Assembly (NCBI RefSeq): GCF_014645135.1
Contig: NZ_BMLH01000001.1
Location: forward strand, 744,001-808,000
Reading direction: 5' to 3'
DNA length: 64,000 nt
DNA from: Rheinheimera tangshanensis
GTDB taxonomy: Bacteria > Pseudomonadota > Gammaproteobacteria > Enterobacterales > Alteromonadaceae
In this document: positions 55,045-63,820 of the stretch, piece by piece
Layout of the letters: every line of letters starts with the position of its first letter
Position numbering within the stretch: position 1 is the first letter of the stretch
Program-made: the position numbers and the translations under genes
Notes under the pieces: generated by a model
The model's input: the letters and a program-made list of their open reading frames with translations, nothing else
Told to the model about the DNA's origin: nothing
Database searches by the model: none

Positions 55045-55341
55045 CTAACGGATTGGTGTTGCTGCGTCATGGCCTACCACTGTATGCCATGGCAGAATAC
55101 GGTAGCTACTGACTAAGCCATGAATGACATAAGGATCCGATTCGGCAAAGGCCTTCACCTTTGCTGGATCGGAGACATTAAACAGCAATAACGCGCTTTC
55201 GATCGGCTCGCCCACTGCACCACCTAAGATCAATTCTCCCCGCTCCGCGGCCCACCATGCCAGCTGTAAATGTTCTGCTCTGAATAAGCTGCGTTTTTCC
55301 AGATAATCTGCTGAGGTTTGATACTGCAGTAAATAATGCAT
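55045..55341 (-). CDS. YciI-family protein
   Basis: A 98-residue protein with the YciI fold pattern: YLLQYQTSADYLEKRSLFRAEHL, GGAVGEP and FAESDPYVIHGLV with the conserved His/Asp pair (AEHL and SDP). Catalytic role is not established for most members. It is convergent with ydbL (1 bp apart) and divergent from the sigma-54 ABC operon. Confidence 0.85.
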   Translation of the reverse strand: MHYLLQYQTSADYLEKRSLFRAEHLQLAWWAAERGELILGGAVGEPIESALLLFNVSDPAKVKAFAESDPYVIHGLVSSYRILPWHTVVGHDAATPIR

Positions 55342-55369
55342 TTGTGCTCCCTGATGGTTAAATGCCCGT

Positions 55370-55411
55370 TGTCCGGCTGATTTTAGCGGACACTTTTTCT
55401 GTCCGCGGACA
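55370..55411 (+). promoter_or_regulatory. Two dyads, candidate enhancer (UAS) for the sigma-54 regulator
   Basis: TGTCCG (55370) and CGGACA (55387) form one dyad with an 11-bp spacer; the perfect 12-bp palindrome TGTCCGCGGACA follows at 55400-55411. Their centres are about 24 bp apart and lie 70-110 bp upstream of the -24/-12 promoter. The best candidate binder is the NtrC-type regulator encoded at 60058-61392, but this is inferred. Confidence 0.65.
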
Positions 55412-55479
55412 GTTTTTAATTAGTAAGTGCTTTATTGATATTTGTTTATAAAACAAAGGTTTATTTTTATTTTCTGTGC

Positions 55480-55495
55480 TGGCACGTTCCCTGCT
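55480..55495 (+). promoter_or_regulatory. Sigma-54 (-24/-12) promoter of the ABC operon
   Basis: TGGCAC (55480-55485), five bases, CTGCT (55491-55495), very close to consensus TGGCAC-N5-TTGCW. Predicted start near 55506 leaves about 22 nt before the first ATG, which has its own GGAG site. Confidence 0.8.
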
Positions 55496-55527
55496 ATCTC
55501 TGCGTAATCAGATTGCGGAGAACAACG

Positions 55528-56796
55528 ATGATCCAGGGTACAGAAAATCAGGATATTCAAATCCAACCGACCAAAGCAAGGCAATGGCGTCGCCCTGTGT
55601 TGGCCACTTTGTTTATGGCTGGTGTTTGTTATATCAGTTATAGCCTGTTGGCCGCCAGCTCGGCTCAGGCTTCTTTGGTGTTGCCTAAAGATCAGGTGCA
55701 ACTGGCCATAGTTGAGCGCGGCAGCTTTACCCGCGATTTATCAGTGCAGGGCAGAGTGGTTGCGGCTAATGCACCTACTTTGTTTAGTCAGGAAGCAGGG
55801 CAGGTGCAGTATCTGAAGCAACCTGGCGAAGCTGTGCAGCTGGGGGATTTATTGGCTGTGGTGTCCAGTCCGGCTTTGGATAATGAGCTGGAGCAACAAC
55901 GCGCTTTGCTGGCCAGCATGGAATCTGACTTTGAACGTTCCACTTTATTAGCCCGTGAACTGCAACTGGATATGGAACAAGTGCAAAACACAGCTCATGT
56001 CAACTTAGTGGCGGCGAAGCGCGAGCTGGCCCGTGCTGAACAATCCATCAAAGTGGGGGTGATTCGTCAACTGGATTATGACGTTGCTAAAGACAAGTTG
56101 TTACAGGCTGAGCTGGAATTTGATCATGCCAAACGTAAAGTAGCTCTGGCTTCAGATAAGCTGAATTTTGAAAAAAAGTCGGGTCAGTCCGCCTTAGCTC
56201 GTCAGGCTTTAGTAGTGGCTGAACTGGACAGAAAACTGGCCGCTTTACAAATTAAAGCACCGGTCACAGGCCAGGTCGGTAACTGGCTGGTGGAGCAACA
56301 AAGCCATGTGCTGGCAGGCACAGGTTTACTGACCGTGATTGATTTAAGCCGCTACGAAGCCGAGCTTTCAGTACAGGAGAGTTACATCCGCGATTTAGCT
56401 GTGGGTATGCCGGTGGAAGTGAATTTAGGCAATCAGCAACTCAAAGGTGAGCTGAGCCATATAGCCCCAGAAGTCAAAGACAATTTAGTCACAGCCCGAG
56501 TGCGTTTCTCGCAGAACGACAGCACCAGTTTACGCCAAAACCAACGTTTATCTGCCCGTGTCATTATTGAACAAAAAGAAAATGTACTGCGCATCAAGCG
56601 TGGCGACTTTGTTGGCTCAGGTGCCAGTCGTATCGCCTATCAGGTGACTAATAATCTGGCGGTGAAAACCCCTGTGGTATTAGGTGCATCTTCAGTGCAG
56701 TACGTCGAAATTTTACAAGGTGCCAAAGAGGGAGACCAATGGGTGATCTCTAATCTGGATGAATTTAAACAACAAGACAGAGTTCAATTGAACTAA
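55528..56796 (+). CDS. HlyD/MacA-like periplasmic adaptor of the ABC system
   Basis: A 422-residue adaptor. One transmembrane anchor (about 20-40), a lipoyl half (QVQYLKQPGEAVQLGDLL), a long coiled-coil hairpin (about 120-230, rich in ELxRAExS and LDRKLAAL) and a second lipoyl half with IKAPVTGQVGNWLVEQ. The C-terminal region resembles MacA-type adaptors for ABC pumps. ATG at 55528 has GGAG at 7 bp. First gene of the sigma-54 operon. Confidence 0.88.
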   Translation: MIQGTENQDIQIQPTKARQWRRPVLATLFMAGVCYISYSLLAASSAQASLVLPKDQVQLAIVERGSFTRDLSVQGRVVAANAPTLFSQEAGQVQYLKQPGEAVQLGDLLAVVSSPALDNELEQQRALLASMESDFERSTLLARELQLDMEQVQNTAHVNLVAAKRELARAEQSIKVGVIRQLDYDVAKDKLLQAELEFDHAKRKVALASDKLNFEKKSGQSALARQALVVAELDRKLAALQIKAPVTGQVGNWLVEQQSHVLAGTGLLTVIDLSRYEAELSVQESYIRDLAVGMPVEVNLGNQQLKGELSHIAPEVKDNLVTARVRFSQNDSTSLRQNQRLSARVIIEQKENVLRIKRGDFVGSGASRIAYQVTNNLAVKTPVVLGASSVQYVEILQGAKEGDQWVISNLDEFKQQDRVQLN

Positions 56797-56840
56797 GGCT
56801 TTCACAGGAATTGAGGGCTTGAGCCCTACAGGAGAAAACC

Positions 56841-57551
56841 ATGATTAAAATTAATAACTTAAGCAAAATTTTCCGCACCGATTTAATTGAAACCCATGCG
56901 CTGCGGCAGATTAATCTGCAGGTGAATGAAGGCGAATTCGCTGCGTTAACAGGCCCTTCAGGTTCTGGTAAATCAACCTTGCTGAATGTGCTGGGTACGT
57001 TAGAAAGTTTTGATCAGGGCGATTATTTATTGGATGGCCGTTCCGTCAAGGGGTTATCGGACCGGGAATTATCAGCCCTTCGCAATGAAAAAATAGGTTT
57101 TATTTTTCAGGGCTTTAACCTGATTAAAGACTTCAGCTTGTTCGACAATATCGAACTACCGCTACGTTATCGTGGTTTTAGCGCTGCTGAGCGTAAACGC
57201 CGGGTGGAGCAGGCGTTAGAAACTGTGGGTTTAGCGGCGCGTCGTGATTATCATCCAAGTCAGCTGTCCGGTGGTCAGCAGCAACGGGTTGCTATAGCCC
57301 GCGCTATTGCCGGTGAACCTCGTATTCTGCTGGCGGATGAACCAACAGGCAACCTGGATTCGTTAATGGCCCGTCAGGTGATGGAACTGCTGGAAAAAAT
57401 TAATCAGCAAGGCTGTACCATTTTGATGGTGACACACGACCCGGATCAGGCCCGCCGTGCCAACCGTCATATCCAGATTGTTGATGGTCAACTGAATGAT
57501 GCGACCATGTACGAACCTTTAGCGTCTGAACCTTTAGTTGCAGGAGCTTAA
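56841..57551 (+). CDS. ABC transporter ATPase (MacB/LolD-like)
   Basis: A 236-residue cytosolic ATPase with Walker A GPSGSGKST, signature LSGGQQQRVAIARA and Walker B ILLADEPTGNLD. The TGNLDS end of Walker B is typical of LolD/MacB/FtsE-type ATPases that drive mechanotransmission rather than bulk translocation. Two FtsX-type permease genes follow immediately. Confidence 0.93.
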   Translation: MIKINNLSKIFRTDLIETHALRQINLQVNEGEFAALTGPSGSGKSTLLNVLGTLESFDQGDYLLDGRSVKGLSDRELSALRNEKIGFIFQGFNLIKDFSLFDNIELPLRYRGFSAAERKRRVEQALETVGLAARRDYHPSQLSGGQQQRVAIARAIAGEPRILLADEPTGNLDSLMARQVMELLEKINQQGCTILMVTHDPDQARRANRHIQIVDGQLNDATMYEPLASEPLVAGA

Positions 57552-57552
57552 C

Positions 57553-58869
57553 ATGGAAGCCTTACTCCATAACCTGAAGCTGAGCTGGTTCAGCATTAAA
57601 AGAGCGCCTTTGCCTTATGCCTTAACCCTGCTGATTTTAAGTTTAGGTCTAGGTACTTTTTTCAGTAATGCCACTTTGTATTACTGGATGAACCGCGATC
57701 CTATTCCGCAGAAGAGCGCAACTTTGTTTATGGCCCGAATAAACTCTACACCGGGCGATTGCACCGACTGTTTTGAGCCACCACGAGTAATGAGTTACAT
57801 GGATATGCAAAAGATGAGTGGCAGCGGCATACCCTCTGCAGAAGCTGCTATGTTCTCCAGCGATGCCTATGCCAAAACAGTAGAAAATCAACAGGCGACT
57901 CCCAGTCAGGTCGAGTTGCGTGTCACCCAGCGCGATTTTTTTAAGCTATTTGACGTGCCTTTTTTACATGGCGAAACCTGGCCTGATAACAAAGCCCGGA
58001 TGGAAGTAGTGATCAGCAAAAATACCGCGCTGAAGTTTTTCAGCCGTACTGATGTGGTCGGTCAGGAGATGCTGATTGATGACAAACTGTATAAAGTCAT
58101 TGGCGTACTGGACGACTGGGCTATGTTGCCCCGTTTGTATGATGTCAATGGTCGTCGCTCTGCTGAACCTGCGGAGGATATCTATATCCCATTGGAGACT
58201 GCTTACGATTTAGCCATTCAGTCCAACACTCAGAACTCTTATTTTGACGTGGATTGGGATGGCAATATGGCTACTTACCCGCAAATGGCCAGAACTAATT
58301 TTGCCAATCAGTTGCAGTTTTGGGTGCAATTAGACAGCCCTGAAAAAGTGCAGCAGTATCAGCAGTTTCTGAAAAATCTGGTGGCCGATGAGAAAGCTGC
58401 TGGTCGTCATACCAGACCTGAAAGCAACAAGTTGGATAATATTCTGGACGTGCAAAAAGCTATGCGTGCGACCAATGAGCAACTGGATGCTTTTGCTTTA
58501 GTGGCTTCATTATTTCTGTTGGTTTGTGTGGTCAACGCCAGCCATTTATCGTTGAACCGTTATATGGCCAACCAGTATGAATTCAGTTTACGCCGTGCTT
58601 TAGGTGCCAGCCGCTGGCAGTTACAAGGCCAGATCCTGGCCGATGTGTTATTCAGTTCAGTGTTAGCTTTTGCTGCAGCGCTGCTGTTTGCTCAGTTGGG
58701 TTTATGGACTATTAATTCGTTATTGCCCAGCACCCGGGCTTTAGCGGGGTGGGACTGGCAGATGGTGGCAGTGATGGCGCTCTTTGTGGTGCTAATCAGT
58801 TACCTGGTGACCTTGTATCCGGCATTAAAAACCTCGTTCAGCCCGCTGAATCAGCAGTTAAAACAATAA
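57553..58869 (+). CDS. ABC transporter permease, FtsX/MacB-type, first subunit
   Basis: A 438-residue membrane protein. One N-terminal helix (about 21-45), a large periplasmic domain (about 46-310) with a possible redox/disulfide pair CTDC, then three C-terminal helices (about 312-335, 365-390, 395-425) in FtsX style. ATG at 57553 has AGGAG at 6 bp; the longer frame from 57538 is disfavoured. It begins right after the ATPase stop. Confidence 0.87.
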   Translation: MEALLHNLKLSWFSIKRAPLPYALTLLILSLGLGTFFSNATLYYWMNRDPIPQKSATLFMARINSTPGDCTDCFEPPRVMSYMDMQKMSGSGIPSAEAAMFSSDAYAKTVENQQATPSQVELRVTQRDFFKLFDVPFLHGETWPDNKARMEVVISKNTALKFFSRTDVVGQEMLIDDKLYKVIGVLDDWAMLPRLYDVNGRRSAEPAEDIYIPLETAYDLAIQSNTQNSYFDVDWDGNMATYPQMARTNFANQLQFWVQLDSPEKVQQYQQFLKNLVADEKAAGRHTRPESNKLDNILDVQKAMRATNEQLDAFALVASLFLLVCVVNASHLSLNRYMANQYEFSLRRALGASRWQLQGQILADVLFSSVLAFAAALLFAQLGLWTINSLLPSTRALAGWDWQMVAVMALFVVLISYLVTLYPALKTSFSPLNQQLKQ

Positions 58870-58879
58870 GGAGCGCATT

Positions 58880-60061
58880 ATGTCTGTTCATTTAATTATT
58901 AAATCCTTATTGCGCCGTAAAGTGGTGACGGCTTTATTACTGTTGCAGCTGGCTGTGACTTTAGGTTTGGTCGTTAACTCCTTGTTATTAGCCAGTGCTG
59001 CTAAAGAGTTGGTAGAGCAACCAACAGGTCTGGCATTGGAGCAAATTCTGACGGTCAGAGTAAAACCGACCAGCGCATCGATGCGGAATGAGCCAGCCTT
59101 GTCTGAAGTAATTAGCCGGCAACTGGCGGCCATTCGCTTAATTCCCGGTGTGGAAGCCGCTGAATACGCCAATCAGACGCCGTTACGGCAGGGGGGCTCG
59201 AGCTCTAACCTGTTTGAAACTGACCGTCAGGATGAGAGTAATGTCGACGCAGTGCCTTACTACAACACAGGCAGCCAGATTTTTCAGGTGCTTGGCACTC
59301 AGTTAATAGCGGGCAGGGAACTGACCGATCTGGATAAAGGCACTCAAAACATTATTCTGACTGAAAAGCTGGCAAAACAAGTCTTTGGCGAACAGAACCC
59401 TATAGGGAAATCCACCAATCAGGGCACTGTGGTTGGGGTTGTGTCTGACTTTTACTCGCAGCGATATGCCACAGATCAATCCTATGGCGCTATCAATTTT
59501 GTGCCTATGGCCAGAGCGGAAATGGGTTATCAGCTGATGATCCGGGTAGCCCCTGGCCAGTCGGAAGCTGTGCGAAAGCAACTGACCGATGTGATCAGAA
59601 ATGCCGAGTCAGAAATGGATATTGGCACAGTGATGCGAATGGATGAAAACCGTGATGAAGTGTTCCGCGCTGAAATTGGTTTAGCTACGTTGCTGGCGGT
59701 ATTAAGTGGTCTGATGTTGTTGGTCGCTATGATTTCTGCCTACAGCCACGCCCACTTTCACGCGCTGCAAATGCAAAAAGAAGTGGGTATTAAACGGGCC
59801 TTAGGCGCCAGTAAAGCCCGGGTATTGCTGGACGTGTTAAGCGAGAGCTGGCTGACCACCGCCATAGGTGCAGGCTTTGGTATTCTGGTGTGTTATGGCT
59901 TAAATATCAGCTTGGCTAAGGTGATCAGCATCCCGGCAGTACCGGTCTGGCTGCCGCTGCTGACACTGGTATTACTGCTGCTTTGTGTCACGCTGGCCAC
60001 ATGGTATCCTGCCAGAATAGCAACCAGAATTTCACCAGCCACTGCTACTAAAACCTTATGA
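58880..60061 (+). CDS. ABC transporter permease, FtsX/MacB-type, second subunit
   Basis: A 393-residue FtsX-type membrane protein. N-terminal helix about 13-32, periplasmic MacB_PCD-like domain, three C-terminal helices. EVGIKRALGASKARVL is the usual FtsX coupling segment. With the first permease it probably forms a heterodimer. Its stop overlaps the response regulator start by 4 bp (ATGA), so translation is coupled. Confidence 0.87.
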   Translation: MSVHLIIKSLLRRKVVTALLLLQLAVTLGLVVNSLLLASAAKELVEQPTGLALEQILTVRVKPTSASMRNEPALSEVISRQLAAIRLIPGVEAAEYANQTPLRQGGSSSNLFETDRQDESNVDAVPYYNTGSQIFQVLGTQLIAGRELTDLDKGTQNIILTEKLAKQVFGEQNPIGKSTNQGTVVGVVSDFYSQRYATDQSYGAINFVPMARAEMGYQLMIRVAPGQSEAVRKQLTDVIRNAESEMDIGTVMRMDENRDEVFRAEIGLATLLAVLSGLMLLVAMISAYSHAHFHALQMQKEVGIKRALGASKARVLLDVLSESWLTTAIGAGFGILVCYGLNISLAKVISIPAVPVWLPLLTLVLLLLCVTLATWYPARIATRISPATATKTL

Positions 60062-61392
60062 AAAAAATACTGGTCATCGACGATAACGAAGCGGTGTGCA
60101 CCGCCCTGATGACCCTGTTTCAGTTGCAGGGTTATCAGGTGTTTGTTGCGCAGCATCCGGCTCAGGCTAAAAGCATTTTGCAGCAGCAATCTATCGATCT
60201 GATTTTGCAGGATATGAACTTTGCGCAAGGCGAAATGAGTGGCGCCCAAGGCAAAGAGCTGTTTTATCAGTTGCGATCTGACTACCCAAGCATTCCAGTG
60301 GTATTGCTGACGGCCTGGACTCATCTGGATATGGTGGTGGAACTGGTCAAAGCCGGTGCCACCGACTATATCGCCAAGCCCTGGGATGATCAGCGTTTGC
60401 TGACCACTGTGGCCAATGCACTGAAAATTAAACAACTGACAGAGCAAAACTTAAAAGCCGAGCGCAAGCAGCAGGAAAGATTAGGTCTTTTTGCCGGTAA
60501 AGATTTATGTGGTCTGGTGTTTGCCAGCACCGCCATGGAGCAGTTGCTGCAGATGGCGTTGCAACTGGCGCCGAGCAATGCGGCAGTTTTGGTCACTGGT
60601 GAAAATGGTGCGGGCAAAGAGGGCATAGCTCAGGTGCTGCATGCTAATTCCAGCCGTAAACAGCAGCCTTTGATCAAGGTAAATATGGGCGCTTTGCCGG
60701 CCGATTTAATGGAAGCTGAGCTGTTTGGGGCCGAAGCCGGAGCCTACAGCGGTGCCAGCAAAACCCGGATAGGCCGTTTTGAAGCTGCAGATGGCGGCAC
60801 TTTGTTCCTCGATGAAATAGGTAACTTGTCGTTATCAGGCCAGATGAAATTACTGCGTGTTTTACAAACCGGTGAGTTCGAACGTTTAGGCTCAAGCCAA
60901 ACCCGCAAAGTGGATGTGCGTATTATCAGCGCCACCAATGCAGATTTAACCAAAGCCATCAGTCTTGGTCAGTTCCGGCAGGATTTGTATTACCGCATCA
61001 ACGTAGTGCAATTGCATTTGCCATCGCTGAAAGACAGAGTGGATGACATAGTGCCTTTGGCACGGCATTTTTTAGCAGGACAAAAAAGCCTGACCAAAGC
61101 TGCAGAGCAGGCACTGCAAAGTTATCACTGGCCTGGCAATGTGCGTGAGCTGCAAAATTTATGTCAGCGCGCCTTATTACTGACTTTGGCTGATGAAATT
61201 GATGCGGCCGATTTAGCTTTGCCGCAAGAGCAATCTACAGCAAAAAAAGCTTTAGATGATTTGGACAAACAACAGATAGAACTGGCGTTGCAACAAGCTC
61301 AGGGCGTGGTTGCACGAGCCGCCAAACAATTGGGTATAAGCCGCCAGGCCTTGTACCGGCGGATGGAGTTTTATGGCATCGAACCTGCGTAA
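60058..61392 (+). CDS. Sigma-54-dependent NtrC-family response regulator
   Basis: A 444-residue regulator. Receiver with Asp8, Asp9 and the phospho-acceptor Asp52; AAA+ domain with Walker A GENGAGKE (181-188) and Walker B LFLDEIG (249-255); C-terminal Fis-type helix-turn-helix (GVVARAAKQLGISRQALYRRM). The sigma-54 contact loop reads GAYSGA (228-233) in place of the common GAFTGA. It starts inside the permease stop. It most likely activates the -24/-12 promoter at 55480 from the dyads at 55370-55411. Confidence 0.9.
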   Translation: MKKILVIDDNEAVCTALMTLFQLQGYQVFVAQHPAQAKSILQQQSIDLILQDMNFAQGEMSGAQGKELFYQLRSDYPSIPVVLLTAWTHLDMVVELVKAGATDYIAKPWDDQRLLTTVANALKIKQLTEQNLKAERKQQERLGLFAGKDLCGLVFASTAMEQLLQMALQLAPSNAAVLVTGENGAGKEGIAQVLHANSSRKQQPLIKVNMGALPADLMEAELFGAEAGAYSGASKTRIGRFEAADGGTLFLDEIGNLSLSGQMKLLRVLQTGEFERLGSSQTRKVDVRIISATNADLTKAISLGQFRQDLYYRINVVQLHLPSLKDRVDDIVPLARHFLAGQKSLTKAAEQALQSYHWPGNVRELQNLCQRALLLTLADEIDAADLALPQEQSTAKKALDDLDKQQIELALQQAQGVVARAAKQLGISRQALYRRMEFYGIEPA

Positions 61393-61398
61393 GAGCTT

Positions 61399-62700
61399 AT
61401 GCAACTGATCCGGCATTTGTATCTATGGGTGCTGGCGTTGCTGATCCCCGCTTTTTTGCTATTGCGCTATCTGGATGCGCAGCCGCTCTGGTATGTGGTT
61501 TTTGTCGGCTTTGATGCTCTGGTGTTACTGGTGCTGCGCTTTATGTTAAGACCATTGCAGCAGGAAATTGAAGCGCTGAATTTACATGCTCAAAATTTGC
61601 AGGATGGCAGTTTTAATGTCGATGCCAACAGGCAACTGTTGCGGGAACTTAGGCCTTTAGCTGAAGTGTTGCAGCACATGTCGGCGCAATTAAGGCAAGA
61701 GCGTGCCACTTTGTATCAACGTGAATTACTGCTCGATACTGTGCTGCAATCCAGCCCAAGCGCTATGGTGTTAACGGATCAGACAGGTCGGGTGCTGATG
61801 ACCAACCCGGCTGCCCGGGTTTTATTGCATCAGGGGCAGAAGTTTGAAGGACTGCTGTTTTCAGATTTAACGGCAAAACTACCTGAACTGTCCATGGCTA
61901 TTCAAAGCGGACAACAAGGCTTACTGCATTTGGGTGAGCCAGTGTCGATTTGGCATTTGTCGGTGAGTTCATTTTCGCTGAATCAAAAACCACATCAGCT
62001 GTACTTACTTAAACCTATGACCCGCGAAATTCATCGCGAAGAAGTCAAAGCCTGGAAAAAACTGCTGCGGGTGATAGGGCATGAGCTGAATAATACGCTG
62101 GCACCTCTGTCCTCTTTGGCGTACTCAGGCCAGTTGGTAGCCACAGAGCTGCAGCATAAACAGCTGCAACAAATTTTTCAGACCATCAGTGAACGCCAAC
62201 AGCATTTAAATCAGTTTTTACAGTCTTATATTCAGTTTGCCAAATTACCCAAACCTGCCTTAGCTCCTGTGCCGTGGGCGCGGTTGATTAATCAGCTACA
62301 GGATCAATACGACTTTGAACTGCTAGGCGATTTGCCGCGCCGAGTCTGGCAAGCCGACTCGCTGCAGCTATCGCAGTTGCTATTAAACCTGTTAAAAAAC
62401 GCCCACGAATCCGGCTCTGCCCCGGAGTACATTCAGTTGAGTTTTAACGAATTGCCTGAGCACTTGCTTATTCGTTTGCAGGACGCTGGCGGTGGTATGA
62501 GTAGTGAAGCTTTAGCCCATGCCATGGTGCCTTTTTACACCAGCAAGGAAAATGGCTCTGGCATAGGTTTAACTTTATGCCGCGATATAGCCGAAGCGCA
62601 TGGCGGCAGTTTAAGCCTGCAAAATCAGGGCGCCGGGCTTTTAGTCATCCTTACATTACCAGATGTAGATACTGGCAATTCTGTGGCTGAACAGGCATGA
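61399..62700 (+). CDS. Sensor histidine kinase, NtrY-like
   Basis: A 433-residue kinase. Two closely spaced transmembrane helices (about 8-24 and 31-50) leave almost no periplasmic loop. Then come a HAMP-like region (about 48-100), a PAS-like domain (about 105-200), His228 in IGHELNNTLAP, an N box NLLKNAHES and GSGIGLTLC. It lies 6 bp after the response regulator and should phosphorylate it. Lack of an external sensor domain suggests it detects an intramembrane or partner signal, for example from the ABC permeases. Confidence 0.9.
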   Translation: MQLIRHLYLWVLALLIPAFLLLRYLDAQPLWYVVFVGFDALVLLVLRFMLRPLQQEIEALNLHAQNLQDGSFNVDANRQLLRELRPLAEVLQHMSAQLRQERATLYQRELLLDTVLQSSPSAMVLTDQTGRVLMTNPAARVLLHQGQKFEGLLFSDLTAKLPELSMAIQSGQQGLLHLGEPVSIWHLSVSSFSLNQKPHQLYLLKPMTREIHREEVKAWKKLLRVIGHELNNTLAPLSSLAYSGQLVATELQHKQLQQIFQTISERQQHLNQFLQSYIQFAKLPKPALAPVPWARLINQLQDQYDFELLGDLPRRVWQADSLQLSQLLLNLLKNAHESGSAPEYIQLSFNELPEHLLIRLQDAGGGMSSEALAHAMVPFYTSKENGSGIGLTLCRDIAEAHGGSLSLQNQGAGLLVILTLPDVDTGNSVAEQA

Positions 62701-63779
62701 TAAAGCCTGAACTAAAACAGGGTGTTATGGCTGTGTCGGCAACTGAAAAACCAAAAAAACTGAATTTAAAAACTGTCGCTTCCTACCTGGGGGTTTCAGT
62801 TGCTACCGTCTCCAATGCCTACAACAGACCCGATCAACTTTCCCCAGAATTACGCCAACGTATTTTGTTGCAATGCGCTGAGTTGGGTTATGACGGCCCA
62901 AACGCAGCTGCTCGTAGTTTGCGTACTGGCCGCTCCGGCATAGTGGCGGTGTTATTGTCGGACACTTTAGAGTATTCAGTCAGCGACCCTGTTGCCAACC
63001 AGTTTATTAAAGGTGTCGCCGAAGTGCTGCAGGAGCACGGCATGGATATGTTGTTGTTATCTGGCCGCCATAACACCAGCAGCAGCAGTGCTGAAGCTGT
63101 TCCGGATGCCTTTATCCTGTATGGTGCGCCCAGCAACCCTGAGCAGTTACAACGTATTATTAAAAGCGGTAAGCCGTTGATCACAGTGGATTGTAATCTG
63201 GATACTGTGATGTCGGTCAACGTCGATAACTACGCCGCAGCACAGCGTATTGCTGAACATGCCTTTAAAAAAATGCCGGGCAAAGTGGCAGTGCTGGGCT
63301 TGCGTTTAATTGAATCGGATAGGGTTTGCCGTATTCAGCCGCATGAGCTGTACAGCACAGAACAAGCTATTTCCCGTCGCCGTTTAGATGGTTATTTAGC
63401 CGCGGCGCAGGAGCAAGGCCGCGAGCTGCCAGCCAATGCGGTCTGGCATATTCCGCTGAATACCCATCATTTTGCTTTAGTGGCCGCCCGGGAAGCTCTG
63501 ACTCAATACCCAAGACCCAGCGTGCTGCTGTGTATGAGTGACCGTATTGCTCTGGCCGCCATGGCGGTAGCGCGTGAACTAGGGATCAACATACCAGACG
63601 ATTTAGTCGTAGTTGGCTTCGACGGTATTGAAGAAGCCGAACGTTTTTACCCCAGCCTGACGACTATTGCCCAACATAGTGATGAAAAAGGTCGCACTGC
63701 AGCCCGTATTTTATTATCGGGCGATTTAGGCACTGATTTGGTGATGCCTTCCGAATTAATAATCCGGCAAAGTTGTTAA
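62697..63779 (+). CDS. LacI-family transcriptional regulator
   Basis: A 360-residue LacI-type regulator: helix-turn-helix NLKTVASYLGVSVATVSNAYNRP, hinge helix NAAARSLRTGRS and a periplasmic-binding-protein-like effector domain ending SLTTIAQHSDEKGRTAA. The start overlaps the kinase stop by 4 bp; a second ATG at 62727 is also possible. Its target is unknown; it may control genes to the right. Confidence 0.9.
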   Translation: MIKPELKQGVMAVSATEKPKKLNLKTVASYLGVSVATVSNAYNRPDQLSPELRQRILLQCAELGYDGPNAAARSLRTGRSGIVAVLLSDTLEYSVSDPVANQFIKGVAEVLQEHGMDMLLLSGRHNTSSSSAEAVPDAFILYGAPSNPEQLQRIIKSGKPLITVDCNLDTVMSVNVDNYAAAQRIAEHAFKKMPGKVAVLGLRLIESDRVCRIQPHELYSTEQAISRRRLDGYLAAAQEQGRELPANAVWHIPLNTHHFALVAAREALTQYPRPSVLLCMSDRIALAAMAVARELGINIPDDLVVVGFDGIEEAERFYPSLTTIAQHSDEKGRTAARILLSGDLGTDLVMPSELIIRQSC

Positions 63780-63820
63780 GTTAACCTCGTCGCTTCTTTT
63801 CAATCGAACAGGCTAAGTTT

